A DNA stretch of 64,000 nt from Mycobacterium sp. AT1 (GTDB lineage: Bacteria; Actinomycetota; Actinomycetes; Mycobacteriales; Mycobacteriaceae): the NCBI RefSeq assembly GCF_002043095.1, contig NZ_MVOC01000031.1, forward strand, positions 1-64,000. The letters are read 5' to 3'. The stretch's first letter is position 1, and every line of letters begins with the position of its first letter. The notes under the pieces were generated by a model. That model was not told the origin of the DNA. It searched no databases and worked only from the letters and a program-made list of their open reading frames with translations. The position numbers and the translations under genes are program-made. Below are positions 1 through 8,756 of this stretch, piece by piece.

Positions 1-342
1 TTCTCGCGTGGGTTCTGTTGCGGCTCGGGATCTTTGTCGTTCGGGGTCGAATGGGGGCGACCGGCTCGTGATGTTCGACGGTGGCTGATCCTCTGGCATC
101 GCCCGCCCCCCATGTGGAGCCGTTGGCGACTCAGTCCGGGTCAAGTCCACAGACCTGGGGTACGTCGTCGTCGGAAGGTCGGAACGTCGAGCTAGTCCGG
201 GGAGGGTCACACCTGCGGTCGACGAGTTGCCAACCATCGGTCGCCTTCCACTCAGTGGAAGCACATCCTCGCCTTCCGGGTGTGCGCCCGACATCATCGT
301 GGTGTGAGCGCAACTGTCGGCATGTTTCAGGAACAGTCCGTA
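1..342. other. gene-poor 5' edge and pcaH leader
   Basis: I find no convincing gene here. The open frames are short and overlap on both strands without family signatures, as expected by chance at this GC content. The segment must carry the promoter of the pca operon, but I see no clear -10/-35 or operator. An AGGAA ribosome-binding site at 329-333 precedes the chosen pcaH start. The first 85 bases could be the tail of a gene lying left of the window, but this cannot be decided. Confidence 0.4.
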
Positions 343-1080
343 GTGAGTGCGGAGATCGAGGCGATCGAATCCGCGTATCAGCGGGCCGGGGTCGAGGAGA
401 CCCAACCGCGGCTGGACTACCCGCCGTATCGCAGCAGCGTGCTGCGGCACCCCACGAAGGACCTGCACCACGCCGACCCGGAGGGCGTGGAACTCTGGAC
501 CCCGTGCTTCGGGCCGCGCGACGTCGGCGCCTTGGAGTCCGACCTGACCATCGGCGGGCGCGGCGAGCCGATCGGCGAGCGGATGGTGGTCACCGGGCGC
601 ATCGTCGACGGCGACGGCCGCCCCGTACGCCGCCAACTGGTCGAGATCTGGCAGGCCAACGCCGCGGGCCGCTACATCCACCAACGCGACCAACACCCCG
701 CCCCGATCGACCCCAACTTCACCGGGACCGGGCGCTGCCTGACCGACGACGACGGCAACTACCGGTTCACCACCATCAAACCCGGCCCGTACCCGTGGAA
801 GAACCACCGAAATGCGTGGCGCCCGGCGCACATTCACTTCTCCCTGTTCGGCACCGACTTCACCCAGCGGATGATCACCCAGATGTACTTCCCCGGCGAC
901 CCGCTGTTCGCCCTGGATCCGATCTACCAGGCGATCACCGACCGCACGGCCCGCGAGCGACTGGTGGCCGCCTACGACCACGACGTCACCACCCACGAGT
1001 GGGCCACCGGGTACCGCTGGGACGTCGTACTGACCGGCCCGGCGCGCACCCCCGTCGAGAACCCCGAGGACGAGCACTGA
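343..1080 (+). CDS. pcaH: protocatechuate 3,4-dioxygenase beta subunit
   Basis: Catalytic subunit of the intradiol dioxygenase that opens protocatechuate to 3-carboxy-cis,cis-muconate, the entry step of the ortho beta-ketoadipate pathway in the cytoplasm. The 245-residue product has the N-terminal PcaH helix region followed by the intradiol beta-sandwich. The Fe(III) ligands are visible: a Tyr in GRYIH, the Tyr of GPYPW, and the two His of RPAHIHFS. I chose GTG at 343 because AGGAA lies 9 bases upstream; the in-frame ATG at 322 has no comparable site. First gene of pcaHGBL, with its stop overlapping the next start by one base. Sure of function; the start is uncertain by 21 bases. Confidence 0.95.
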   Translation: MSAEIEAIESAYQRAGVEETQPRLDYPPYRSSVLRHPTKDLHHADPEGVELWTPCFGPRDVGALESDLTIGGRGEPIGERMVVTGRIVDGDGRPVRRQLVEIWQANAAGRYIHQRDQHPAPIDPNFTGTGRCLTDDDGNYRFTTIKPGPYPWKNHRNAWRPAHIHFSLFGTDFTQRMITQMYFPGDPLFALDPIYQAITDRTARERLVAAYDHDVTTHEWATGYRWDVVLTGPARTPVENPEDEH

Positions 1081-1640
1081 TGAGCACCCTGCTGACCGCC
1101 ACCCCCGGCCAGACCGTCGGCCCGTTCTTCGGCTACGCCCTGCCGTTCGACCGGGGAGCCGACCTGGTGCCGCCCGGTTCCCCCGGGTCGATCCGGTTCC
1201 ACGGCGTGGTCACCGACGGCGACGGCACTCCGGTTCCCGACGCGCTGTTGGAGATCTGGCAGGCCGACGCCGACGGCCACGTGCCCACCGCGAGCGGCGC
1301 GCTGCACCGCGACGGGTGGACGTTCACCGGCTGGGGCCGCGCCGCCACCGACGACGAGGGCCACTACTCCTTCTCGACGGTGCCACCCGGGTCGGCCAAT
1401 CCTGGTGCGGCACCGTTCATCCTGGTGACGATCTTCGCCCGCGGCCTGCTGAATCGGCTGTTCACCCGGGCGTACCTGCCGGGGGACCACCTGGCCGCCG
1501 ACCCGCTGCTGGCCTCGCTGCCCGCCGAGCGGCGCGACACCCTCATCGCCACCCCGGATCAGACCGGGCTGCGGTTCGACGTCAGCCTGCAAGGACCCGA
1601 CGAGACGGTGTTCCTGCGCTACCCCGGCCACCGGGCGTGA
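1080..1640 (+). CDS. pcaG: protocatechuate 3,4-dioxygenase alpha subunit
   Basis: Non-iron-binding partner of PcaH; together they form the alpha-beta unit of the intradiol dioxygenase. The 186-residue protein has the family opening (TPGQTVGPFFGYAL), the shared LEIWQADADG strand also seen in PcaH, and the alpha-type ARGLLNRLFTRAYLPGD segment in place of the beta-subunit iron-ligand region. The start ATG shares its A with the pcaH stop, and the stop overlaps the next start, so translation is coupled along the operon. Length and gene order match actinobacterial pcaHG. Confidence 0.95.
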   Translation: MSTLLTATPGQTVGPFFGYALPFDRGADLVPPGSPGSIRFHGVVTDGDGTPVPDALLEIWQADADGHVPTASGALHRDGWTFTGWGRAATDDEGHYSFSTVPPGSANPGAAPFILVTIFARGLLNRLFTRAYLPGDHLAADPLLASLPAERRDTLIATPDQTGLRFDVSLQGPDETVFLRYPGHRA

Positions 1641-2833
1641 CCGACCTGTTCTGGCCCGGGGACCACCTCGCCGGGAACGCGATGAGTGGCTCCGCCTTCC
1701 TGCGCGCCATGATCGCCGTCGAACAGGCCTGGCTGGACGGCCTCGTCGATGCCAGGATCGCCCCGGCCGCAGCCGTATTCACCCTGCCCGTCGAGGTGGG
1801 CCTCGAGCAGATCGCCCGCGCCGCCGACGCCGACGGCAACCCCGCGTCCGCACTGGTCGCGCTGCTGCGCGAACGCACCCCCGAGCCGACGTCACGGTGG
1901 TTGCACCGCGGGCTCACCAGCCAGGACGTCGTCGACACCGCACTGATGCTGTGCCTACGCGACGTGCTGGCCCGCCTCACCGAGGAGGTCGTCACCCAGA
2001 TCCAGGCCCTCGCAGCCCTGGCCGAAACACACCGCCGCACACCGATGCTGGCACGCACCCTGACCCAGGCCGCGCTGCCCAGCACCATCGGGGCAAAGGT
2101 CGCCGCCTGGCTGAACGGCCTGCTCGACGCCGCCGTCCCGCTCGCTAGTCTGCGGGCCGGACTGCCCGCCCAGCTCGGCGGTGCGGTCGGGACCCTGGCC
2201 GCGGTCGTCGAGCTGGCCGGCTCGGTCGACGGCGCGTGCGACCTGACCGACGGGGTCGCCGGCCGGCTCGGGTTGGCGGCCGCGCCACCGTGGCACACCA
2301 CCCGGGCTCCCCTGACCCGGATCGGGGACGCCTTGGCCGGGCTGTGCGACGCGTGGGGTCATCTCGCCGCCGACGTCGCCACCGGAAGCCGCACCGAGAT
2401 CGGCGAATTCGCCGAGGGCAGCGGTGGCGGGTCGTCGACGATGCCGCACAAGAACAACCCGGTCAGGTCCGTGCTGATCCGCCGCGCCGCCCTGACCGCG
2501 GGTCCGCTGGCCGGAACGCTGCACACCGCCGCCGCGGTCAGCGTCGACGAACGCGCCGACGGCGGCTGGCACGCCGAGTGGGCCACCGTCGCGACCCTCG
2601 CGCGGCGCACCGTCGTCGCCGCGGTGCACACCACCGAACTGCTCACCGGCCTGCGAGTCGACGCCGACCGGGCGTCCGCCAATCTGGCCGCCGCTGGCGA
2701 CCTCGGCGCCGAGCAGCGTACGATGGCGAAACTCACGGGACGACAGCCGAATTCGACGTACGAAGGCGTCGCCGACCGACTCGTCGACGCGACACTGGAC
2801 CGCGCCGCCGACTACCTGAAGGATGCGCCATGA
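1637..2833 (+). CDS. pcaB: 3-carboxy-cis,cis-muconate cycloisomerase
   Basis: Cyclises 3-carboxy-cis,cis-muconate to 4-carboxymuconolactone, the second step after PcaHG. The 398-residue product belongs to the fumarase/aspartase superfamily and shows its signature loop GSSTMPHKNNP (about residue 270) and an SRWLHRGLTSQD substrate segment. It starts at a GTG that overlaps the pcaG stop (GTGA). The C-terminus is somewhat shorter than in some proteobacterial PcaB proteins. It is translationally coupled on both sides. Confidence 0.93.
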   Translation: MTDLFWPGDHLAGNAMSGSAFLRAMIAVEQAWLDGLVDARIAPAAAVFTLPVEVGLEQIARAADADGNPASALVALLRERTPEPTSRWLHRGLTSQDVVDTALMLCLRDVLARLTEEVVTQIQALAALAETHRRTPMLARTLTQAALPSTIGAKVAAWLNGLLDAAVPLASLRAGLPAQLGGAVGTLAAVVELAGSVDGACDLTDGVAGRLGLAAAPPWHTTRAPLTRIGDALAGLCDAWGHLAADVATGSRTEIGEFAEGSGGGSSTMPHKNNPVRSVLIRRAALTAGPLAGTLHTAAAVSVDERADGGWHAEWATVATLARRTVVAAVHTTELLTGLRVDADRASANLAAAGDLGAEQRTMAKLTGRQPNSTYEGVADRLVDATLDRAADYLKDAP

Positions 2834-3993
2834 CCGTGCCCCGCCTCGTCGGCACCGACGCCGGCGGCGCCGCCGACGCCCCCGTCCTGTTGCTCGGACC
2901 GTCGCTGGGCACCTCCGCCGACACGCTGTGGGCACCGGCCGTCCGACACCTGCGGGCTCACCTGCGCGTGGTCGCCTGGGACCTCCCGGGCCATGGCCGC
3001 AGCCCTGCCGCCGAACCGTTCACCGTCGCCGACCTCGCCGCGGCCGTGCTGGGGTTGGCCGACCGGCTCGGCGCCGACACGTTCCACTACGCGGGCGACT
3101 CCGTCGGCGGCGCCGTCGGACTGCAGCTCCTGCTCGACGCGCCGCACCGGGTCACGTCGGCCACCGTGCTGTGCAGCGGCGCGAAGATCGGCACCGTCGA
3201 CGGCTGGCACGACCGGGCCGCCACCGTCCGCGCCGGCGGGACGGCCGCCGTAATGGCCGGCTCCGCACAACGCTGGTTCGGCCCCGGGTTCGCCGACCGC
3301 CAACCCGACCGGGCCACCGCCCTACTCGGTGCCCTGCGCGACGCCGATGCCGAGAGCTACGCCCAAACGTGTGAAGCGTTGGCAGGCTTCGACGTCACTG
3401 AGCGACTCGGCGAGATCGAGACACCCGTGCTCGCCGTCGCCGGCTCCCACGACGTCCCGACGCCCCCGGAGTCGTTGCAGCGCATCACTTCCGGAGTGCG
3501 CAACGGCCGGCTGGTGGTGCTCGACGGAGTCGGCCACCTGGCACCCGCCGAGTCCCCGGCGGCGGTGGCCGACCTGATCGCCGTGCACTGCGGCGTCGGT
3601 GCTACCCGCCCCGAGACCACCGCCGGGGTGTACGACGCGGGCATGGCCGTCCGTCGCGCCGTGCTCGGGGACGCCCACGTCGACCGCGCCGTTGCGGCCA
3701 CCACCGACTTCACCGCGGACTTCCAACACATGATCACCGAGTACGCCTGGGGCACCATCTGGACCCGCCCCGGCCTCGACCGCCGCAGCCGCTCGATGAT
3801 CACCCTGACCGCGCTCGTCGCCAGGGGACATCACGAAGAGCTGGCGATGCACGTGCGCGCCGCCCTCCGCAACGGCCTGACCGAGGACGAGATCAAGGAA
3901 CTGCTGATGCAGGCCGCGATCTACTGCGGGGTGCCCGACGCGAACACCGCGTTCCGGATCGCGTCGGCAGTGCTCGCCGAACCCTCTGCTTGA
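2830..3993 (+). CDS. pcaL: 3-oxoadipate enol-lactonase / 4-carboxymuconolactone decarboxylase fusion
   Basis: Two consecutive steps in one 387-residue polypeptide. Residues about 1-255 are an alpha/beta hydrolase (PcaD) with nucleophile elbow GDSVGG (Ser91), acid Asp208 in GSHDVP and His236 in VGHLAP. Residues about 265-387 are a carboxymuconolactone decarboxylase (PcaC) with the family LTALVARGHHEELAMH segment. The product releases beta-ketoadipate. The PcaL arrangement is known from actinobacteria such as Rhodococcus and Streptomyces. The start ATG overlaps the pcaB stop (ATGA). No beta-ketoadipate CoA-transferase or thiolase is present in the window, so the last two steps must be encoded elsewhere. 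Confidence 0.95.
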   Translation: MTVPRLVGTDAGGAADAPVLLLGPSLGTSADTLWAPAVRHLRAHLRVVAWDLPGHGRSPAAEPFTVADLAAAVLGLADRLGADTFHYAGDSVGGAVGLQLLLDAPHRVTSATVLCSGAKIGTVDGWHDRAATVRAGGTAAVMAGSAQRWFGPGFADRQPDRATALLGALRDADAESYAQTCEALAGFDVTERLGEIETPVLAVAGSHDVPTPPESLQRITSGVRNGRLVVLDGVGHLAPAESPAAVADLIAVHCGVGATRPETTAGVYDAGMAVRRAVLGDAHVDRAVAATTDFTADFQHMITEYAWGTIWTRPGLDRRSRSMITLTALVARGHHEELAMHVRAALRNGLTEDEIKELLMQAAIYCGVPDANTAFRIASAVLAEPSA

Positions 3994-4403
3994 GCAAAGT
4001 ACGAGAGCCGCAATGCGATTCATGATTCCGCGAGCATCCTCGCCGTGGTGGACGCGCCTAGGCTGATTGCGAGACCGGCGTCCACATCAGGGTGGCAGCG
4101 GAGGTTGGCTCGGTCGACGACTTCGATTCGAGAAGGCGAATGGTCCGTCATTTCCGTGACGAGTTCTAATCAGTAGTGGCTCACCACCGGCACGCGTCAA
4201 AAAACGATGCGACGACCGGAATCGCATGCTCGAGGGATCAAGGACGCCTCAGAATCTTTGGTGAGCCGCACGGGTCCGCGAGCTAGCCGTGTCGCCCACG
4301 AGAGGGTCGGCAGACCGGAAGAGCGGCGGCCTGGTCTGCAAACGGCCGCCCCCGCGAGATGGAGAAAGCCCCGTTGATGGTCTGGTGGCTTTATCATTGG
4401 TCC
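3994..4403. other. 410-base intergenic region, no gene seen
   Basis: Separates the pca operon from the GntR regulator. I see no coding frame with family similarity, no tRNA-like fold and no T-rich terminator. Near the right end, TGGT and ACCA half-sites lie 7 bases apart at 4398-4412, across the regulator start. This resembles, with the wrong spacing, the operator found elsewhere in the window. Confidence 0.5.
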
Positions 4404-5153
4404 ATGACACCAGAGGGCACCGTCGCGACACCTCGCTCCGCGGAGGGAATATTCAGCCGCGTCATTCCCGGGCGAGCCTCAGAACTCATCGTCGACCAGA
4501 TTCGGTTGCTGATCAGGGACGGGCAGTTGAAGCCCGGGGACCGGCTCCCTGCGGAGCGTGACCTCGGCGAACAGTTCGGGGTCAGCCGGGTCACCGTGCG
4601 AGAAGCGCTTCGCGGTCTCGAAGCCAACGGCATCGTGCGGATCAAGGTCGGCGCCCGCGGTGGCGCCTTCGTTACCGCGCCCACCAGCAAGCGGGTCGGC
4701 GAAGGAATCGTCGATCTGTTGAGCATGTCGGCAGTCACCGCACGCGAAGTCACCGAGGCTCGACAAGTCTTGGAGCTTGGCATCATTCCTCTGGTCTGCG
4801 ACCGTGCGACCAAGGAGGACATCGACGCGCTGCTGGAAATTTGCGACCGTGGGGACGCCGCACTCGCGCATGGCTCCTACCCCATGGCGCTGTCGGCCGA
4901 GTTCCACGGCCGGGTGGCGCAGGCCACGCACAATGACGCCATCGTCATGCTCTCGGAGTCCTTCCACGGCCCGACGCTGATGTCCCTCCAGCACGTCAAG
5001 GACGAGCATCCGGAGATGGGCATCAAGGGCAATCGGGAACACCGACAATTCGTCACCGCGGTGAGCAAGGGCGACGTCGAGAAGGCCACCGCCGTGATGC
5101 GCAGCCACATCGGTCGCACGGCCCGGCACATCTCCAAGGAAGTCTCAAGCTGA
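4404..5153 (+). CDS. GntR-family (FadR/FCD subfamily) transcriptional regulator
   Basis: DNA-binding repressor or activator of 249 residues. A winged helix lies at about 20-92 (LIRDGQLKPGDRLPAERDL, SRVTVREALRGLE). A C-terminal all-helical FCD ligand domain spans about 110-240. FadR-subfamily proteins bind a short palindrome with core GTnnnAC, and this core recurs in front of six transcription units between 8.7 and 30.3 kb, so this protein is the natural candidate to control that block. ATG4404 was chosen because it begins just before the conserved region; upstream ATGs at 4377 and 4359 remain possible, and no good ribosome site precedes 4404. Its 3' end overlaps the convergent hydrolase gene by 9 bases. 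Confidence 0.88.
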   Translation: MTPEGTVATPRSAEGIFSRVIPGRASELIVDQIRLLIRDGQLKPGDRLPAERDLGEQFGVSRVTVREALRGLEANGIVRIKVGARGGAFVTAPTSKRVGEGIVDLLSMSAVTAREVTEARQVLELGIIPLVCDRATKEDIDALLEICDRGDAALAHGSYPMALSAEFHGRVAQATHNDAIVMLSESFHGPTLMSLQHVKDEHPEMGIKGNREHRQFVTAVSKGDVEKATAVMRSHIGRTARHISKEVSS

Positions 5154-5996
5154 CGCCAGGAAGTCGACGACCCTGGCCGGCGCGGTGGTCGCGGTCTGCT
5201 CGGCGACCGGAACGTCCCAGTATTGCGCCGACGGTAGGCACTCCTGCAGATAGCGGGCCGCCGACGGTGCGTGCGAACTGTCCTGCCCCGGCACTATGAG
5301 CGTCGGAACGTCCAACGCGAGAAGATCTTCGGGCTCCGCGCCCGGCACGGTGTCCCGGTCGAACATCAGCCGTGCCATCCCGGCGACCACGCCGCGATAC
5401 CAGTCGGGATCCAGCTGACCGTAGCGCTGCGCGAACGACGGGTCCGAGCGCAGCACCGACACCCACGGCCCCACTCGGCCGTCGTCGGAGAAGCCGGCAT
5501 CGGTGCTCGCCGCGAGAGCGATCACACCGGCCAGCCCGTCGGAGTCCACGAACGCCAGATGCGCAGCGAATCTGGCGTGCTGCTTCAGCCGGTACCGCAC
5601 GCCGCCCGCGGGTGAGAACAGGACCATCGCCGACACTCTCGCCGGGTCGGCCACCGCCATGCCTGCGGCTATCGAGCAGCCCACGCAACCGCCCATCACG
5701 TGCACCCGGTCGAAGCCCAGGTGATCCACCAGCGCCACGCCCTGGCGCACGTAGTCCGCCCAGGAAATCCGCTCCACTCGACCACCCGACTGTCCAGATT
5801 CGCGTTTGTCGAAGGAGATGCAGGTGAAGCGTTCCCGCAGTTGGTCGAGCATCGCGGTGCGGCGGTACAAACCGTGGGTGCGCCAATTCTCCAGCGCTGC
5901 GTTGAAGCCGCCCGGCGAGAACATCAGCAGCGGCGGCCCTGACCCCTCGACCTCGTAGCGGGTCTCGATCCCGTCGAGAAGGGCCCTGGACGTCAC
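5145..5996 (-). CDS. alpha/beta-hydrolase-fold protein with Cys at the nucleophile position
   Basis: A 283-residue alpha/beta-hydrolase-fold protein, last gene of the Rieske operon. The fold is clear: the oxyanion region near GSGPPLLMFSPGG, SFDKRESGQS at strand 4, and the elbow at MGGCVGCS. The elbow reads Gly-Gly-Cys104-Val-Gly instead of Gly-x-Ser-x-Gly. An Asp is present in VPGQDSSH, but where the catalytic His normally lies the sequence reads VAEQTATT. Either a Cys-based hydrolase (as in dienelactone hydrolase) or a lyase-type variant is possible. An alternative GTG start at 6014 would overlap the upstream stop (GTGA). The substrate is unknown, but the context suggests an aromatic-derived keto acid or ester. 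Confidence 0.8.
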   Translation of the reverse strand: MTSRALLDGIETRYEVEGSGPPLLMFSPGGFNAALENWRTHGLYRRTAMLDQLRERFTCISFDKRESGQSGGRVERISWADYVRQGVALVDHLGFDRVHVMGGCVGCSIAAGMAVADPARVSAMVLFSPAGGVRYRLKQHARFAAHLAFVDSDGLAGVIALAASTDAGFSDDGRVGPWVSVLRSDPSFAQRYGQLDPDWYRGVVAGMARLMFDRDTVPGAEPEDLLALDVPTLIVPGQDSSHAPSAARYLQECLPSAQYWDVPVAEQTATTAPARVVDFLASA

Positions 5997-6010
5997 CGCT
6001 TCGCCGCCGA

Positions 6011-6850
6011 TCACGCGCGGCCGATGCCGCCGGCGATCTGCTGCGCCGAACGGACGTCGTCTGCGTAGGCGGTGATGGCGTCGAAGGCGATCTGCGCGAC
6101 GTTGGCGTAGGTGTCCGGTGGTGCGTCGAGACCGTTCGCGCTGTAGCCGATCGCCGCGGTGGCCATCCGGACGCGGCCGTCGAGCCACGGCCCACCGCCG
6201 AAGCCACCGAGTACCGGGATCGAGACCGCCTGTGCCACAGCCGGTCCAACCACGGGACCCGAGTTGGTGAAGTTGAGCAGCACGGCTCCGGCCGCCTCGA
6301 GGCGCTTGGCCTCGGCGACCATCTCGTCGAGCAACTCCTCGGGGACGGTGTCGTCCGGACTGGGTGTCGCGCTGTAGGTGATGCCGTACTTCAGCGACGT
6401 CTGGGGGGTAATCCCGAACTGGGCGAAGACGGGGATGCCCGCCTTCGTGACGGCGGCGACGGCGTCGAGGTGGTCGGCCGCGCCGTCGAGCTTGACGACG
6501 TCGACACCGGCCTCCTTGACCATCTTGATTGCCGCGCGCACCGCACTCTTGGGCCCCTCCTGCAGCGGGCCGAAGGGAAAGTCCGCGCTGAGTAGTGCCC
6601 GGCCGACACCCCGCCGCACGGCCTGGCAGACCACCATCATCTGATCCATCGTGATCTCGAGGGGGTTGGCCTGCCCCCACAGGTTGACGCCGACCGTGTC
6701 GCCCACCGAGACCAGGTCGACCCCGGCCCGGTCGACGATGCGCGCCATCTGGTAATCCCAGGCGACGACCCCGACGATCTTCTGTCCCGTCTCCTTCATC
6801 GACTGTAGATCAGCCAGTGTCACTTGAGTCTTCACGTCCCGGCCTCCCAT
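6011..6850 (-). CDS. PanB-like (ketopantoate hydroxymethyltransferase family) enzyme
   Basis: A 279-residue TIM-barrel protein of the phosphoenolpyruvate mutase/PanB superfamily. Recognisable PanB features: QVTLADLQSMKETGQKIV at the N-terminus, the metal Asp in VSVGDTVG (Asp51), Asp90 in SADFPFG, VKLDGA where PanB has VKLEGG, and FGITPQTSLKYG where PanB has GLTPQS. True PanB makes ketopantoate from 2-oxoisovalerate. Here the gene sits in an oxygenase operon, so a degradative aldol or retro-aldol reaction on a 2-oxo acid is more likely (inference). A GGAGGG site precedes ATG6850 by 6 bases; GTG6835 is a second possible start. Between an unknown gene and the Cys-type hydrolase. Confidence 0.8.
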   Translation of the reverse strand: MGGRDVKTQVTLADLQSMKETGQKIVGVVAWDYQMARIVDRAGVDLVSVGDTVGVNLWGQANPLEITMDQMMVVCQAVRRGVGRALLSADFPFGPLQEGPKSAVRAAIKMVKEAGVDVVKLDGAADHLDAVAAVTKAGIPVFAQFGITPQTSLKYGITYSATPSPDDTVPEELLDEMVAEAKRLEAAGAVLLNFTNSGPVVGPAVAQAVSIPVLGGFGGGPWLDGRVRMATAAIGYSANGLDAPPDTYANVAQIAFDAITAYADDVRSAQQIAGGIGRA

Positions 6851-6873
6851 TGCGGTCCCTCCAGTCGAGTCCG

Positions 6874-7419
6874 TCAGGCCCGTAGGGCCGTCAGGACGTC
6901 GACGACGTCCTGTTCGTCACTACTGATCGCGAGCACCCGCGCATGCGGTCGGATCGCGGCCACGGTGTCGGCCACCGCCGCCTGCTCGCCGATGACCAAC
7001 CCGGCGGTCGTGATGGCACGCACCGTGCAGGCCGCCCCGATGATGGTGGCTGCCGCGTCGTCGCTACCGGTCGTCGCGATCATCACCACCACGTCGGCGT
7101 CGTCGAGCTCGTCGACCAGGGTCGGGTGGTGACCGTTGCGGGACACGCTCACCGGGCGCAAGCTCACCGATTGCAAGCCCGCGTCCCCGACCTCGGTCGC
7201 GGGCTCAGCCAGTTCGTAGAAACGGGCACTGCCCCAGGCGTATTCGGCGATCCGCGCGACGATCGCGGCCGCGCCCTGGTCAAGGGCGATGACGCGAGCG
7301 CCCTGGCGACCGCGGATCGGCCGGTCGATGCGGTAGCGCATCTCGACGGCTGTCGTGGCCCGCGCGCAGCTGTTGCCCAGTATCGGGCGGCCACCCAGCG
7401 GCGGATCGTAGGAGTTCAT
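6874..7419 (-). CDS. conserved-looking protein of unknown function (Rieske operon)
   Basis: I do not recognise a family for this 181-residue protein. The ATG overlaps the oxygenase stop (ATGA), so it is a genuine coupled gene. The sequence alternates hydrophobic strands and helices: a strand and helix around RVIALDQGAAAIVARIAEYAW, a DDADVVVMIATTG strand-turn near residue 120, then a small-residue helix and VLAISSD and VVDVL near the end. This suggests a Rossmann-like sheet, loosely reminiscent of FtsZ/tubulin or NAD-binding folds, but no complete nucleotide motif is visible. There are no membrane segments and no signal peptide. It may be a subunit or chaperone of the neighbouring enzymes. Confidence 0.7.
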   Translation of the reverse strand: MNSYDPPLGGRPILGNSCARATTAVEMRYRIDRPIRGRQGARVIALDQGAAAIVARIAEYAWGSARFYELAEPATEVGDAGLQSVSLRPVSVSRNGHHPTLVDELDDADVVVMIATTGSDDAAATIIGAACTVRAITTAGLVIGEQAAVADTVAAIRPHARVLAISSDEQDVVDVLTALRA

Positions 7420-8702
7420 ACCGACGACTGCCGCACGCCTTCGCGCACCGAGAGGTCCTCGCGACACGCTTCGACGAACGCGGCATCGCGCGGGAGTACG
7501 ACCGCGGCCGAGCGCACGCGGTGATGCGCCGGATCCACACCGGGAGGCGTGATGCCCTTGTCCCGCAACGCCTCAGCCGCCTTCTTGAGCTTCTGCCGAG
7601 CCTTGATGATGCCGGCGTCGGCGGAGACCAGCATCTCCTTGGTGCGGTCTACGATCGGCCCCATGCTCTCCTGCAGCGAGGCGTCCTGCATGGCGATGCC
7701 CTTGACGCCCGAGTACGTGTCGCCGCGCCGTTGGGCCTCGCGGTCGATCAGATAGTCGTTGTCCTTGTTGGCCATCGGACGGAACGTGCCGGGAATGTTC
7801 TCGCTGTGGACGCCGTGGCCGTCGCGCATCGCCTGCACCTCGTCGTTGCTCAGCGCCCGAACGGGGTGATAGTCGAAGGAGTACGTCCAGCAGTTCTCGT
7901 CGTCGATGGGAATCCAGAAGTGTCCGTGCACCGGATGGTCACCGCGCGGCGGCACCATCGTGAAGCACGGCATCACCCACGGCGTGATCCGCCAGTAGTA
8001 GGTGTCGGCTTCGGCGTTGCGGCGGGCTCCGACGAACAACCCACCCTCCGAATCGGCCACCTCGAAGTAGGGCTTGAAGTCGTTCATGTTGTATTGATTG
8101 CCCTTGGCGCCCTTGAACAGCGGATCCGTCTTGAGTCCCCCGGAGTGGAGGAACGAGACGTGACTCGAGTCGATTCCACCCTCGAACGCCTGTAGCCAGT
8201 TGGACTCCTGCCACCGCTTGGAGGTGAAGGTCTGATCGGCGGGCACGGTGGCGAACTCGTACTCCGGCAGCGGCGGCTGCTTCTGCGGATCTCCCATGTA
8301 GGTCCACAGCAAGTCACCCACCTTGAGCAACGGGTAGGACGTCAGCTTGACGTGTGAGCAGAAGGTGCTGTTCTCCGGTTCGGACGGTATCTCGATCGCC
8401 TGACCGGTCACGTCGTACTTCCAGCCGTGGTACGGACAGCGCAACCCCGAACCCTCGTTGCGGCCGAACCACAGCGACGCCCCGCGGTGTGCGCAGAACT
8501 CGTCGATGAGGCCGTAACGCCCGTCACTGTCCCGGAACGCGACCATCCGTTCGCCGAGGAGCTTGACCCGTACCGGCGGACTGTCGTTCTCGGGAAGTTC
8601 CTCGGCGAGCATCGCCGGTATCCAGTACTGGCGGAACAGCTCACCCATTGGTGTACCCGGACCCGTTCGGGTCAACAACTCGTTGATCTCTGCCCTCAGC
8701 AC
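7416..8702 (-). CDS. Rieske non-heme iron oxygenase, alpha subunit (phthalate dioxygenase-like)
   Basis: Terminal oxygenase of 428 residues that hydroxylates an aromatic ring or demethylates an aryl ether. The Rieske [2Fe-2S] ligands are Cys70-x-His72 and Cys89-x2-His92 (FCAHRG, CPYHGW). The catalytic iron site shows Asp178-x2-His181-x4-His186 in EGGIDSSHVSFLH. The opening ELLTRTGPGTPMGELFRQYW is typical of the phthalate 4,5-dioxygenase / O-demethylase group, which has no beta subunit. Electrons probably come from the ferredoxin and reductase at 28684-30248. GTG start with a GGAGAGAG site just upstream. First gene of a four-gene coupled operon, whose promoter carries an operator near 8757-8767. 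Confidence 0.92.
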   Translation of the reverse strand: MLRAEINELLTRTGPGTPMGELFRQYWIPAMLAEELPENDSPPVRVKLLGERMVAFRDSDGRYGLIDEFCAHRGASLWFGRNEGSGLRCPYHGWKYDVTGQAIEIPSEPENSTFCSHVKLTSYPLLKVGDLLWTYMGDPQKQPPLPEYEFATVPADQTFTSKRWQESNWLQAFEGGIDSSHVSFLHSGGLKTDPLFKGAKGNQYNMNDFKPYFEVADSEGGLFVGARRNAEADTYYWRITPWVMPCFTMVPPRGDHPVHGHFWIPIDDENCWTYSFDYHPVRALSNDEVQAMRDGHGVHSENIPGTFRPMANKDNDYLIDREAQRRGDTYSGVKGIAMQDASLQESMGPIVDRTKEMLVSADAGIIKARQKLKKAAEALRDKGITPPGVDPAHHRVRSAAVVLPRDAAFVEACREDLSVREGVRQSSV

Positions 8703-8756
8703 CGGTGGCTCTCTCTCCGTTCGATTCGCGATGAGTCAGTCATCACAATGAACCAA

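Noticed and set aside
131-313. Short minus-strand frame before pcaH as a divergent gene
   Set aside because: 60 codons, no ribosome site of note and no recognisable family; likely chance.
4398-4412. TGGT-N7-ACCA over the GntR start as an autoregulatory operator
   Set aside because: Spacing is 7 instead of 3, so it does not fit the element; kept only as a remark.
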